Notes: generated from the sequence alone by a model not told the origin. A stretch of 9,951 bases of DNA from Oribacterium sp. UBA6992 (GCA_002449915.1 DJXY01000147.1:1-9951); one strand, 5' to 3'. Positions 1-7,229 are shown, counted from the first letter of the stretch. Made by a program: numbers and translations.

Positions 1-1140
1 CTGCATAAGCATGTTCCGGAGATGCTGGATCTTTTTATCACTCCGCTTTGCACCGTACTTGTTACGGCACTGCTTACATTCTCCATTATTGGACCGATTT
101 TCTCCAATCTGGAGACTATGGTACTGAAGGGTGCAGAGGTTCTTGTTAAGAATCCGTTTGGCGCGATGATCATGGGCGCAATTTATCCTGTTACCGTAGT
201 TATGGGTCTGCACCATATGTATAACGTCATTGAAGCAGGTATGCTTGGAACCGTCGGACTTAATACCTGGATGCCGATTGCGTCAGCAGCCAACTTTGCA
301 CAGTTTGGAGCCTGCCTTGCCGTTGGTCTTAAAACAAGAAACCAGAAGACCAAGGTCGTAGCAGTTCCGTCCTCACTTTCCGCATCACTTGGTATTACCG
401 AGCCTGCAATCTTTGGTGTCAATCTGAGATTTTTTAAACCGTTTGTTGCAGGTATGGTAGGTGGTGCCGTCGGAGCAATTTTTGGAGCTCTTACCGGAAT
501 CGGAGCTACTGCATATGGAGTTACCGGTCTGCCGGGATACCTCACGATAAATAATCCTCTGATCTATACGATCCTGCTGGCAGTATCAGGAGGTGTAGCG
601 TTTGTAGGTACTTGGGTTTTCTGGAGCGATGAAGCACCTAAGAAACCGACAGCCTCTGAAATAAAAGAAGAAAAAGCAGATACACCAGTGAAAGAAGGGT
701 TTGCACAGAAGCCAGTGATCAGTTGTGAAGCGGGAGATATATTATCACCGGTGAAGGGAAGCATTGTAAAACAGGCGGATATCCCGGATGCAACCTTTGC
801 TGAGGGAGTACTTGGAGCCGGTCTTGGAATTGAGCCGGAGGATGAGACAATCTTTGCACCATGCGATGGTGAAATTTCTTCTGTCGCAGATTCCAAGCAT
901 GCTATCGGTATTACCGGTCCCGGCGATATGGAAATCCTGATTCATGTTGGCATTGATACTGTTGCTATGGAGGGCGATGGATTTGAGCCGCTGGTAAAGG
1001 AGGGAGATAAGGTGACTGCCGGTCAGCCGATCCTGCATTTTTCCAAGGCTAAAATCGCAGCCGCAGGACATCCTGATGTGGTAGTTATGCTGCTTACCAA
1101 TTCCGATGATTACCAGGATGTTAAGATTGCAGAGTCATAA
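1..1140 (+). CDS. PTS sugar permease, EIIC-EIIA portion (sucrose/trehalose-type), 5' partial
   Basis: This is the C-terminal 379 residues of a membrane PTS permease that imports and phosphorylates a sugar. The frame is open from base 1, so the true start lies upstream and the ATG at 22 is internal. Visible residues 1 to about 207 are EIIC, with hydrophobic segments near 8-31, 50-70, 145-180 and 185-207. The stretches GLHHMYNVIEAG and SLGITEPAIFGVNLRF are typical of the Scr/Tre branch of the glucose-family EIIC. A charged linker rich in Lys and Glu (about 210-235) leads to a glucose-type EIIA domain. It carries the two active-site histidines 15 residues apart, as in the family: His300 in SKHAIG and His315 in EILIHVGIDT, the phosphorylated one (codon 943-945). 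An EIIB domain, if fused, would be N-terminal and outside the window. HPr and Enzyme I follow. The substrate is inferred only: sucrose, trehalose or another disaccharide. Confidence 0.9.
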   Translation: MHKHVPEMLDLFITPLCTVLVTALLTFSIIGPIFSNLETMVLKGAEVLVKNPFGAMIMGAIYPVTVVMGLHHMYNVIEAGMLGTVGLNTWMPIASAANFAQFGACLAVGLKTRNQKTKVVAVPSSLSASLGITEPAIFGVNLRFFKPFVAGMVGGAVGAIFGALTGIGATAYGVTGLPGYLTINNPLIYTILLAVSGGVAFVGTWVFWSDEAPKKPTASEIKEEKADTPVKEGFAQKPVISCEAGDILSPVKGSIVKQADIPDATFAEGVLGAGLGIEPEDETIFAPCDGEISSVADSKHAIGITGPGDMEILIHVGIDTVAMEGDGFEPLVKEGDKVTAGQPILHFSKAKIAAAGHPDVVVMLLTNSDDYQDVKIAES

Positions 1141-1185
1141 ATTACTGTGATTAAATGAAATATTAAATTCTGTCAGAACGCAGAC

Positions 1186-1207
1186 TGCCGGAGCAGATAC
1201 TCCGGCA
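1186..1207 (+). other. Intergenic stem-loop between permease and HPr genes
   Basis: A perfect 8-bp inverted repeat, TGCCGGAG and CTCCGGCA, with a 6-base loop lies in the 95-base gap before the HPr gene. It has no T-run after it, so it is not a standard intrinsic terminator. It ends 15 bases before the HPr Shine-Dalgarno and leaves that site free. Possible roles are mRNA processing, 3'-end protection of the permease message, or partial attenuation; these are inference. A weak promoter-like pair, TTGCAG at 1127-1132 and TTAAAT at 1151-1156 with a TG extension, precedes it and could give HPr-EI separate expression. Confidence 0.6.
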
Positions 1208-1235
1208 ACTGCCTGAAATAAAAGGAGAAAATCAG

Positions 1236-1493
1236 ATGAAAGAAATTACTTACACAATTACCGATCCTAATGGAATCCATGCTCGTCCAGCTGGTCTGCT
1301 TGTTAAAACACTTAAGACCTTTGAAAGTAAGGTCACAGTATTTAAGGGTGATAAGAATGCGGATATGAAAAAGCTTCTTGCACTTATGGGGATGGGCATC
1401 AAGCAGAACGATACCATTACCGTCCATGTTGAAGGTGCTGATGAAGATGCATGCGCAGCTGAACTGGAAAAGGCACTGAAGGAAAACTTCTGA
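1236..1493 (+). CDS. ptsH: HPr family phosphocarrier protein with Lys at position 46
   Basis: HPr is the small cytoplasmic carrier that takes phosphate from Enzyme I on His15 and passes it to EIIA domains. The 85-residue length is normal. The active-site signature GIHARPAG puts the histidine exactly at residue 15. The start is supported by AGGAG at 1223-1227, 8 bases before the ATG. The regulatory-serine region reads ADMKKLLALMGMGI, where a typical Bacillus HPr has VNLKSIMGVMSLGI; this places Lys (codon 1371-1373) at position 46 instead of Ser. HprK/P therefore should not be able to phosphorylate that site, so P-Ser-HPr/CcpA catabolite repression through this protein is unlikely. It could be the only HPr of an organism without HprK or one of several paralogues. 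Enzyme I begins 16 bases after the stop, so the two are almost surely co-transcribed. Confidence 0.95.
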   Translation: MKEITYTITDPNGIHARPAGLLVKTLKTFESKVTVFKGDKNADMKKLLALMGMGIKQNDTITVHVEGADEDACAAELEKALKENF

Positions 1494-1509
1494 CAGGCAG
1501 GAGGAAAAT

Positions 1510-3141
1510 ATGCAGGTTGCTACAGGTAAAAGCGTTTTAAACGGTATTGCCATAGGTAAAATCAAAGTATATACTCCGCCAAAGGTTACGATCTCTGAAG
1601 ATCTGATCGAGGATATTGAGACAGAGCTTAAGAGATTTGATGCTGCCAGGGAAAAAGCCATTACGCAGCAAAATGCTCTGTATGAAAAGGCTGTAATTGA
1701 TGCAGGTGAGGACAGCGCGGAAGTATTTTCTGTCCATGCCATGATGCTCGAGGATGATGACCTTATTGATGCAACCAAAGAAATCATCAAAAACCAGAAG
1801 CACAATGCAGAATACGCAACTAAAATTGCCTTTAACAATCAAGCCAAGGTATTTGCTGAAATGGATGACCCCTACATGAAAGAGCGCTCTGCGGATATCT
1901 ATGATATTGAGCAGGCAGTGCTGAATGTGCTTTTTGGCATTGATCCGGAATCTATGCAGGGTAAGGAACCGGCAATTCTCGTAGCAAATGACCTTACACC
2001 GTCAGAAACCGTCCGTCTGGATAAATCTTTGCTCCTTGGAATTATTACAAGACAGGGCTCCTTAAACAGCCATACGGCGATTCTTGCGCGGTCTATGGGT
2101 ATACCGGCTCTGGTGCAGTGCGGTGAGGTACAGTCCAAATGGGACGGAAAAACTGCGATTATCGATGGCTATAATTCCTGCGTTTACATCGATCCGACAG
2201 AGGACCTGATGGCGTCTCTCAAGGCGAAGCAGGACAACGAAAAAAAACAGAAGGCACTGCTTCAGGAGCTTAAGGGACAGAGCAATACGACAATCGATGG
2301 TAAGACCATCAAGGTTTATGCCAACATTGGCGGTCCTTCGGACATCGGGCTGGTGCAGCAAAACGATGCCGGCGGTGTCGGACTTTTCCGGTCCGAATTT
2401 GTCTATCTTAATGCCAAAGATTATCCATCTGAGGATGAGCAGTTTAATGCATATCGTCTTGCTGTAGAAGCTCTTGCTCCGAAGCAGGTGATCATCCGAA
2501 CCTGTGATATTGGTGCAGATAAGCAGGTTGGCTATATGGGCATGCATAAAGAGGATAATCCTGCCATGGGATGTCGGGCGATCCGACTCTGCCTTACCAG
2601 ACGGGACTTCTTTAAAACCCAGCTTAGAGCTTTATTAAGAGCAGCGTCCTACGGGAATCTAGGAATTATGTTCCCGATGATCATTTCTACACGAGAGCTG
2701 CATGAATGTAAGGAATTACTTGCGGAGTGTACCAAGGAGCTTAATGCGAGAGGTATTACTGTAGGTAATTACAGCATTGGAGTCATGATTGAGACTCCTG
2801 CTGCTGTCATGATTGCAGATGAGCTGGCAGAGGAGTGTGATTTCTTCTCCATTGGCACCAATGATCTTACCCAGTATACGCTTGCCATTGACAGGCAGAA
2901 TGCATCACTGGATCCGTTCCTGGATACACATCATCCGGCAGTGCTCCGTGAAATCCAGATGACGATTGATGCAGGACACCGTCATGGAACATGGGTAGGT
3001 ATCTGTGGAGAACTGGGAGCAGATCTGTCTCTTACGGAGACCTTCCTCCGGATGGGAGTAGATGAGCTGTCAGTAAATCCGGTATCTGTGCTGCCGCTGC
3101 GTAAGACGATCCGGGGAATTAATCTGAAAAAAGAAAAATAA
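1510..3141 (+). CDS. ptsI: PTS Enzyme I (PEP-protein phosphotransferase)
   Basis: Enzyme I autophosphorylates with PEP and Mg2+ and donates the phosphate to His15 of HPr in the cytoplasm. The 543 residues show the expected order: an N-terminal HPr-binding helical part, the swivelling phosphohistidine domain with GSLNSHTAILARSMGIP (His188), and a C-terminal PEP-binding barrel. Barrel residues are all present: Arg294 in GLFRSEF, IIRTCDIGADKQ, Glu428 in MIETPAAV, Asp452 in GTNDLTQY and Cys499 in VGICGELG. AGGAGG at 1499-1504 lies 5 bases before the ATG. The protein ends shortly after the barrel, at RKTIRGIN plus a lysine-rich tail. It lacks the roughly 30-residue final helical segment of the E. 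coli and Bacillus enzymes (570-575 residues), and no such segment is readable after the stop. The nearby permease suggests co-expression with a sugar uptake system. Confidence 0.96.
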   Translation: MQVATGKSVLNGIAIGKIKVYTPPKVTISEDLIEDIETELKRFDAAREKAITQQNALYEKAVIDAGEDSAEVFSVHAMMLEDDDLIDATKEIIKNQKHNAEYATKIAFNNQAKVFAEMDDPYMKERSADIYDIEQAVLNVLFGIDPESMQGKEPAILVANDLTPSETVRLDKSLLLGIITRQGSLNSHTAILARSMGIPALVQCGEVQSKWDGKTAIIDGYNSCVYIDPTEDLMASLKAKQDNEKKQKALLQELKGQSNTTIDGKTIKVYANIGGPSDIGLVQQNDAGGVGLFRSEFVYLNAKDYPSEDEQFNAYRLAVEALAPKQVIIRTCDIGADKQVGYMGMHKEDNPAMGCRAIRLCLTRRDFFKTQLRALLRAASYGNLGIMFPMIISTRELHECKELLAECTKELNARGITVGNYSIGVMIETPAAVMIADELAEECDFFSIGTNDLTQYTLAIDRQNASLDPFLDTHHPAVLREIQMTIDAGHRHGTWVGICGELGADLSLTETFLRMGVDELSVNPVSVLPLRKTIRGINLKKEK

Positions 3142-3213
3142 CAATTTATGGAATCATCTAGTGTTTTCAGATTCGTTTCTATGATGTTGAAAATGAAATG
3201 ATTTAATTAAAGA

Positions 3214-3256
3214 CAGAAAAAAGGAGCTTTGTTTTGTACGAGCTCCTTTTTTTCTG
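3214..3256. terminator. Bidirectional intrinsic terminator between ptsI and cyclophilin gene
   Basis: The arms at 3217-3228 (AAAAAAGGAGCT) and 3241-3252 (AGCTCCTTTTTT) pair perfectly over 12 bp around a 12-base loop. The outer CAG (3214-3216) and CTG (3254-3256) can add 3 bp if T3253 bulges. The A-run on the left and T-run on the right give a U-tract to transcripts from either strand. It lies between converging genes, so it can end both the Enzyme I message and the minus-strand cyclophilin message. Confidence 0.85.
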
Positions 3257-3328
3257 CCTTGTTTCTACGCTAATTTTAATGTTTTTAATTGTTAATCTGT
3301 TAGATTATAGTTTTTCAACGCATGCGTA

Positions 3329-3823
3329 TCAGCTTTCAGCTTCCTCAACCGTAACCTTTTTCATCACTACCTTAGTTACAGGTGCGTCCTGCCAGCCGGT
3401 AGGCACGGAAGCAATCCGGTCGACCTCATCCATACCATCAATAACTTTACCAAACGCGGCATATTGTCCATCCAGGTAGTCTGCGTCTGCATGCATAATA
3501 AAGAACTGAGAACCGGCGGAATCCGGGTCCATAGCTCTTGCCATGGAGATCACACCTCTGGCATGATGGAGATCATTTTTTACACCATTTGAATTAAACT
3601 CGCCTTTAATAGAATATCCGGGACCACCGGTTCCATTACCGTCCGGATCACCACCCTGGATCATAAATCCGGGAATAATTCGATGGAACGTAAGACCATC
3701 ATAAAATCCCTTTTTTACCAGCTTTACAAAATTATCAACTGTAATTGGAGCAACATCAGGATAGAGCTCGATACGGATGTCCTTATCATCATCCATCGTG
3801 ATGGTTACGATTGGGTTTGCCAT
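3329..3823 (-). CDS. Cyclophilin-type peptidyl-prolyl cis-trans isomerase
   Basis: This 164-residue protein is a single cyclophilin domain, which speeds cis-trans isomerisation of X-Pro bonds during protein folding. Family motifs are plain: FHRIIPGFMIQGGDPDG at about 46-62 with the catalytic Arg48 and Gln56, a GTGGPGYSIKGEF loop, SAGSQFFIMH at about 102-111, and a final FGKVIDGMDEVDRI. A Tyr stands at QYAAFG near the position of human cyclophilin A Trp121, which is common in bacteria and linked to weaker cyclosporin binding. There is no signal peptide or membrane segment, so it should be cytoplasmic. The start is fixed by a minus-strand GGAGGTT (complement of 3828-3834) 4 bases before the ATG. 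It stands alone between a shared terminator and a divergent promoter region. Confidence 0.95.
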   Translation of the reverse strand: MANPIVTITMDDDKDIRIELYPDVAPITVDNFVKLVKKGFYDGLTFHRIIPGFMIQGGDPDGNGTGGPGYSIKGEFNSNGVKNDLHHARGVISMARAMDPDSAGSQFFIMHADADYLDGQYAAFGKVIDGMDEVDRIASVPTGWQDAPVTKVVMKKVTVEEAES

Positions 3824-3867
3824 ATTTAACCTCCGATATTCTTAGATTTTAATCATAAATATTAATG

Positions 3868-3896
3868 ATTGTACCAGTTTTTTCTGATTCTTACAA
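3868..3896 (-). promoter_or_regulatory. Sigma-A-type promoter of the cyclophilin gene
   Basis: Reading the minus strand, TTGTAA (complement of 3891-3896) and TACAAT (complement of 3868-3873) are separated by exactly 17 bases. TG one base upstream of the -10 gives an extended -10. Transcription would start near 3861, leaving a leader of about 38 bases before the cyclophilin ATG. Confidence 0.65.
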
Positions 3897-3945
3897 TATA
3901 GCGTCAGAAATCGCGTCCAAACAGCCAGAGGAAACTAAAGAAAAC

Positions 3946-3975
3946 TTGCAGTATTCGATTAAAGTATGGTATTAT
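3946..3975 (+). promoter_or_regulatory. Sigma-A-type promoter of the S1-domain gene
   Basis: TTGCAG (3946-3951) and TATTAT (3970-3975) are separated by 18 bases, with TG one base before the -10 as an extended element. The start would be near 3982, about 45 bases ahead of the S1-domain ATG. It faces away from the cyclophilin promoter, with about 50 bases between the two -35 boxes. Confidence 0.55.
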
Positions 3976-4026
3976 AAGACTAATGTGCCAAGGCACTAAA
4001 GTTTAGAGAAATGAGGTTATGTCACA

Positions 4027-4839
4027 ATGGCAGACGAGGTTAAGAACGAAGAAAAAAAGGAAGAGGCGATTCCTTCCATGGATGATTTTAAGGAGGAGCT
4101 GGAAGCTTCCTTAAAACAGCATGCAAGAGGCAAGAGAGCTGATATGGCTCAGTGGGAGAAGCTGCAGGATGATCTTGACAATAAGACTGATGTTGAGGTT
4201 GAGGTCAATGAGGCTGTCAAGAGTGGCGTTACGACAACATTAGAGGGTATCCGCGCATTTATTCCTGCATCCAAGCTTTCCCTTGGATATGTAGATGAGA
4301 AGGACCTTCCTGAGTGGGTTGGCAAGAAGCTGATGGTGCGTGTCATCACTGCAGATCCGGATAAGAACAGACTGGTTCTTTCCGCTAAGGATATTCTGCG
4401 TGAGGAAGCAGATAAGAAAAAAGCAGAAAAGGCTGCACAGGTTGAAGTAGGTCAGGTGCTGGAGGGTACCGTTGAGACACTTCAGAATTATGGCGCTTTT
4501 GTAGACATCGGAGATGGAGTGACTGGTCTTTTACATATTTCACAGATCTCCAACAAGAGAATCAAGCATCCGTCTGTTGTCCTGAAAGAGGGTCAGAAGG
4601 TTACTGTTAAAGTAATCGATGTAAAGGATGGTAGGATCAGCCTGTCCATGAAGGCTCTTGAAGCTGGTGCAGACGACCAGGATGAGACAAAGGATCGTGC
4701 TGAGCGTCATGACCGTCGTGACCGCGGCGAGCGTCGCTCCAGAGATGAGAGAGATAATTACAAAAATGATTTTAAGGGAGATGGTGCTGTAACAACCTCT
4801 CTTGGAAGCCTTATGAAAAAAAGCGGCATCAAGTTCTGA
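4027..4839 (+). CDS. Two-domain S1 RNA-binding protein with charged Arg/Asp-rich tail
   Basis: This 270-residue cytoplasmic protein probably binds RNA. After an acidic N-terminus, residues about 51-121 form a divergent S1 domain resembling the ribosomal-protein-S1 repeat with the GIRAFIPASKLS pattern. Residues about 141-209 form a canonical S1 domain (GQVLEGTVETLQNYGAFVDI, GLLHISQIS, RISLSMKAL). Lysine/glutamate-rich residues 121-138 link them. The tail at about 217-250 is dense in Arg, Asp and Glu (RHDRRDRGERRSRDERD), followed by a short end LGSLMKKSGIKF resembling the ends of other small S1 proteins. Bacillus ribosomal-S1-like and YugI-type general-stress proteins are the nearest functional parallels, so translation or RNA-stability roles are likely; the exact role is unknown. 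The start has a modest GAGG at 4013-4016, 10 bases upstream. Its own promoter and terminator make it monocistronic. Confidence 0.88.
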   Translation: MADEVKNEEKKEEAIPSMDDFKEELEASLKQHARGKRADMAQWEKLQDDLDNKTDVEVEVNEAVKSGVTTTLEGIRAFIPASKLSLGYVDEKDLPEWVGKKLMVRVITADPDKNRLVLSAKDILREEADKKKAEKAAQVEVGQVLEGTVETLQNYGAFVDIGDGVTGLLHISQISNKRIKHPSVVLKEGQKVTVKVIDVKDGRISLSMKALEAGADDQDETKDRAERHDRRDRGERRSRDERDNYKNDFKGDGAVTTSLGSLMKKSGIKF

Positions 4840-4880
4840 TTGCATGCTTCATTTAAAAGCTTCTAAGCATCTTTAATCTC

Positions 4881-4915
4881 AAATCCGGTTCCTCTAAGGG
4901 GAGCCGGATTTTTTT
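4881..4915 (+). terminator. Intrinsic terminator of the S1-domain gene
   Basis: A GC-rich stem pairs 4881-4894 with 4898-4911 (14 bp including two G-T wobbles) around a 3-base loop. The 3' arm runs into seven T residues at 4909-4915. It lies about 40 bases after the S1-gene stop. A second, weaker inverted repeat, ATGCTT at 4844-4849 and AAGCAT at 4865-4870, sits between the stop codon and the terminator. Confidence 0.88.
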
Positions 4916-4976
4916 GACGGTATTATCAGGATTTTATGGAAGCTTATGTGAAACAATAGATATTTTTACAATAAAC

Positions 4977-4985
4977 TGTTACAAT
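4977..4985 (+). promoter_or_regulatory. Possible extended -10 promoter for the rhodanese-TtcA operon
   Basis: TGTTACAAT has the extended -10 form (TG, one base, then TACAAT at 4980-4985), but no good -35 box is visible at the right distance. Transcription would start near 4992, giving a leader of about 75 bases before the ATG at 5067. The -10 lies in the second copy of a 10-base direct repeat, TTACAATAAA, at 4966-4975 and 4979-4988. Confidence 0.4.
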
Positions 4986-5066
4986 AAATTTTTGTTTCTG
5001 AGCTTTCCATCAAAATTTTGTTTGGGATTTTCTTGAATCATTTAATATACAGATACAGGAGCGTGT

Positions 5067-6275
5067 ATGGGATATCTTGCAAAAGAAATTACGCCGGAGG
5101 AGCTGGATACCTGGAGCAGACAGGAATATTACCTCGTGGATGTAAGAGAAGAGAGTGAGTTTCAGGCAGGGAAAATGCCGGATGCCATGAGAGTGGATCT
5201 ATTGAAGATCGCTGACCATGTGTCTAACATTCCAAAGGACCGTAAGGTCGTCGTCTATTGCAAATACGGCACGGTTTCCATGCAGGCAGCACAAACTCTT
5301 GCTGAGGATGGGTATGAAGCATACAACCTTGCCGGAGGATACGGCAGATGGCTGCTGCGACAGATTGAGCGGGACCTTGCCTCGGAAGAGCGTAGAGAGG
5401 ATATCGAAAAATCCATCCGTAAGAAATTTAAAAGAGATTTATACAGTAAATTTGTAAAAGCAATCTGCGATTACGATATGATCCGGGAAGGAGATAAAAT
5501 TGCAGTTTGTATCTCCGGAGGAAAAGACTCCATGCTCATGGCAAAGCTGTTTCAGGAATTGAAACGGCACAATAAATTTCCGTTTGAGCTGGTATTTTTA
5601 TGCATGGATCCAGGCTATAACTCGGCAAACCGCAAAATTATCGAGCAGAATGCAGAGCTTCTCGGCATCCCGCTTACCTTTTTTGAAACGGAAATTTTTG
5701 ATGCTGTACTGAATATAGAGAAATCCCCCTGCTACATCTGCGCGCGTATGCGGCGAGGGTATCTTTATCGTAAGGCATCTGAGCTTGGATGTAATAAGAT
5801 TGCACTCGGGCATCATTACGATGATGTGATTGAAACCATCCTGATGGGTATCCTGTACAGTGGACAGTTCCAGGCAATGATGCCTAAGCTGCATTCGACA
5901 AATTTCCCGGGGATGGAGCTGATCCGGCCGATGTATCTGATCCGGGAGGAGGATATCAAAGCCTGGAGAGATTTCAATCATCTTCATTTTATCCAGTGTG
6001 CTTGTAAATTTACAGATACCTGTACGACCTGTCATACCGATGGACAGACAAGCTCCAAACGTCTCGAGATCAAAAAACTGATTGCGGAGCTTAAAAAGAC
6101 CAATCCGTTTGTTGAGAAAAATCTGTTCCGCTCGATGGAGAATCTCTCTCCGACAACGATCCTTGGCTATCGTAAAGGCGGAGTAAAGCATAGCTTCCTG
6201 GAGTGGTATGACAAAGAGGATCTGGATCTGGGGAGAGCTGCGGAAGGTACTGCACCCGGAGAGGAGCTTTTATGA
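5067..6275 (+). CDS. Rhodanese domain fused to TtcA-like PP-loop thiolation enzyme
   Basis: The 402-residue protein joins a sulfur-carrier domain to a nucleotide-activating domain. Residues 1 to about 100 are a rhodanese with YLVDVREESEF and active-site loop CKYGTVS (Cys65), which would carry a persulfide. From about 130 on is a PP-loop ATPase of the TtcA (tRNA 2-thiocytidine) branch: SGGKDS at 150-155, CYICARMRRGYLY with Cys222 and Cys225, and ALGHHYDDVIET. In E. coli TtcA a CxxC pair plus one later cysteine hold a catalytic Fe-S cluster. Here the later part has four cysteines, Cys311, Cys313, Cys319 and Cys322 (CACKFTDTCTTC), more than expected. The likely reaction is ATP-dependent thiolation of a tRNA base with sulfur handed over within one chain; the substrate is inferred. 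AGGAG at 5057-5061 supports this start. The stop overlaps the next start by 4 bases (ATGA). Confidence 0.88.
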   Translation: MGYLAKEITPEELDTWSRQEYYLVDVREESEFQAGKMPDAMRVDLLKIADHVSNIPKDRKVVVYCKYGTVSMQAAQTLAEDGYEAYNLAGGYGRWLLRQIERDLASEERREDIEKSIRKKFKRDLYSKFVKAICDYDMIREGDKIAVCISGGKDSMLMAKLFQELKRHNKFPFELVFLCMDPGYNSANRKIIEQNAELLGIPLTFFETEIFDAVLNIEKSPCYICARMRRGYLYRKASELGCNKIALGHHYDDVIETILMGILYSGQFQAMMPKLHSTNFPGMELIRPMYLIREEDIKAWRDFNHLHFIQCACKFTDTCTTCHTDGQTSSKRLEIKKLIAELKKTNPFVEKNLFRSMENLSPTTILGYRKGGVKHSFLEWYDKEDLDLGRAAEGTAPGEELL

Positions 6276-7207
6276 GCGAAGGCATGACACTAGACCTCTT
6301 CGGAAAGCAGGAGCTGGATGCCTGCGCGATCTGCCCGAGACATTGCAGAGTCAACCGGAATCTGGGTCAGACCGGCGTATGTGGTGTAAGCTCTGATATT
6401 TATGTCGCAAGAGCCGCGCTTCATTTCTGGGAGGAGCCTTGTATTTCCGGAAAAGAGGGCAGCGGTGCGGTGTTTTTTTCGGGATGTACGCTGAAGTGTG
6501 TGTTTTGTCAGAATTATGAGCTCGCTCACGCAGAAGCCGGCATCAAGGTTAGCCCGGAGCGTCTTACGGATATTTTCCTTACGCTGCAGGATCAAGGCGC
6601 CAATAATATCAATCTGGTCACACCGGATCATTATATACCGATCCTGACAGCATCCATGCAGTCTGCCCGTGACCAGGGCTTACGGATCCCCTTTGTCATA
6701 AACTGCTCCGGATATGAAACCGTGGATCTGATCCGGAGGCTTGAGGGCCTGGCAGACATCTATCTGGACGATTTTAAATATATTGATGCCGTCAAGGCAA
6801 AAAAATATTCCGGTGCGGCTGATTATCCTGAGCGTGCCAAAGAATCTCTTAAAGAGATGGTGCGCCAATGCCCGCAGCCGGTATTTGATGACCGGGAGAT
6901 GCTGCAGCGCGGTGTGATTGTGCGGCACCTTCTTATGCCGGGGATGGTTCATGATGCAGAACGCATCGTAAAATATCTTTATGAAACCTACAAGGATCAG
7001 ATTTATCTGAGTCTTATGCACCAGTTTACTCCATTTAAAAGACTTGAGAAGTATCCGGAAATTAACCGCAAGGTTACAGCGCGCGAATATAACCGGCTGC
7101 TGGATTACGCGCTGAACCTCGGGGTTACCAACGCCTTTATACAGGAGGGCGGTGCAGCTAAGGAAAGCTTTGTACCAGCCTGGGATGGAGAGGGCATTAT
7201 AAAATAA
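6272..7207 (+). CDS. Radical SAM protein, PflA-like COG1313 (PflX) family
   Basis: This 311-residue protein has the radical-SAM signature GCTLKCVFCQNY with Cys72, Cys76 and Cys79, which would bind a [4Fe-4S] cluster that cleaves S-adenosylmethionine. An N-terminal set, Cys18, Cys21, Cys25 and Cys37 (CAICPRHCRVNRN then GVCG), suits a second metal or Fe-S site. This N-terminal pattern together with YLDDFKYID and HLLMPGM is what I recall for COG1313, an uncharacterised group related to pyruvate formate-lyase activases. Its substrate is unknown, and no glycyl-radical enzyme gene is visible nearby. The ATG overlaps the upstream stop (ATGA), with GAGGAG at 6261-6266 inside that gene, so translational coupling is likely. 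The length suits the family. The name PflX is family-level only, not a functional claim. Confidence 0.87.
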   Translation: MSEGMTLDLFGKQELDACAICPRHCRVNRNLGQTGVCGVSSDIYVARAALHFWEEPCISGKEGSGAVFFSGCTLKCVFCQNYELAHAEAGIKVSPERLTDIFLTLQDQGANNINLVTPDHYIPILTASMQSARDQGLRIPFVINCSGYETVDLIRRLEGLADIYLDDFKYIDAVKAKKYSGAADYPERAKESLKEMVRQCPQPVFDDREMLQRGVIVRHLLMPGMVHDAERIVKYLYETYKDQIYLSLMHQFTPFKRLEKYPEINRKVTAREYNRLLDYALNLGVTNAFIQEGGAAKESFVPAWDGEGIIK

Positions 7208-7229
7208 AAAAACAGGAGAATACAGCTAG

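Noticed and set aside
1173..1838. 221-codon open frame on the minus strand opposite HPr and Enzyme I
   Set aside because: It is antisense to two certain genes, has Ser-rich composition typical of a shadow frame, and shows no recognisable domain.
3234..3479. 81-codon plus-strand open frame starting in the terminator loop
   Set aside because: It begins inside the bidirectional terminator and runs antisense to the cyclophilin gene.
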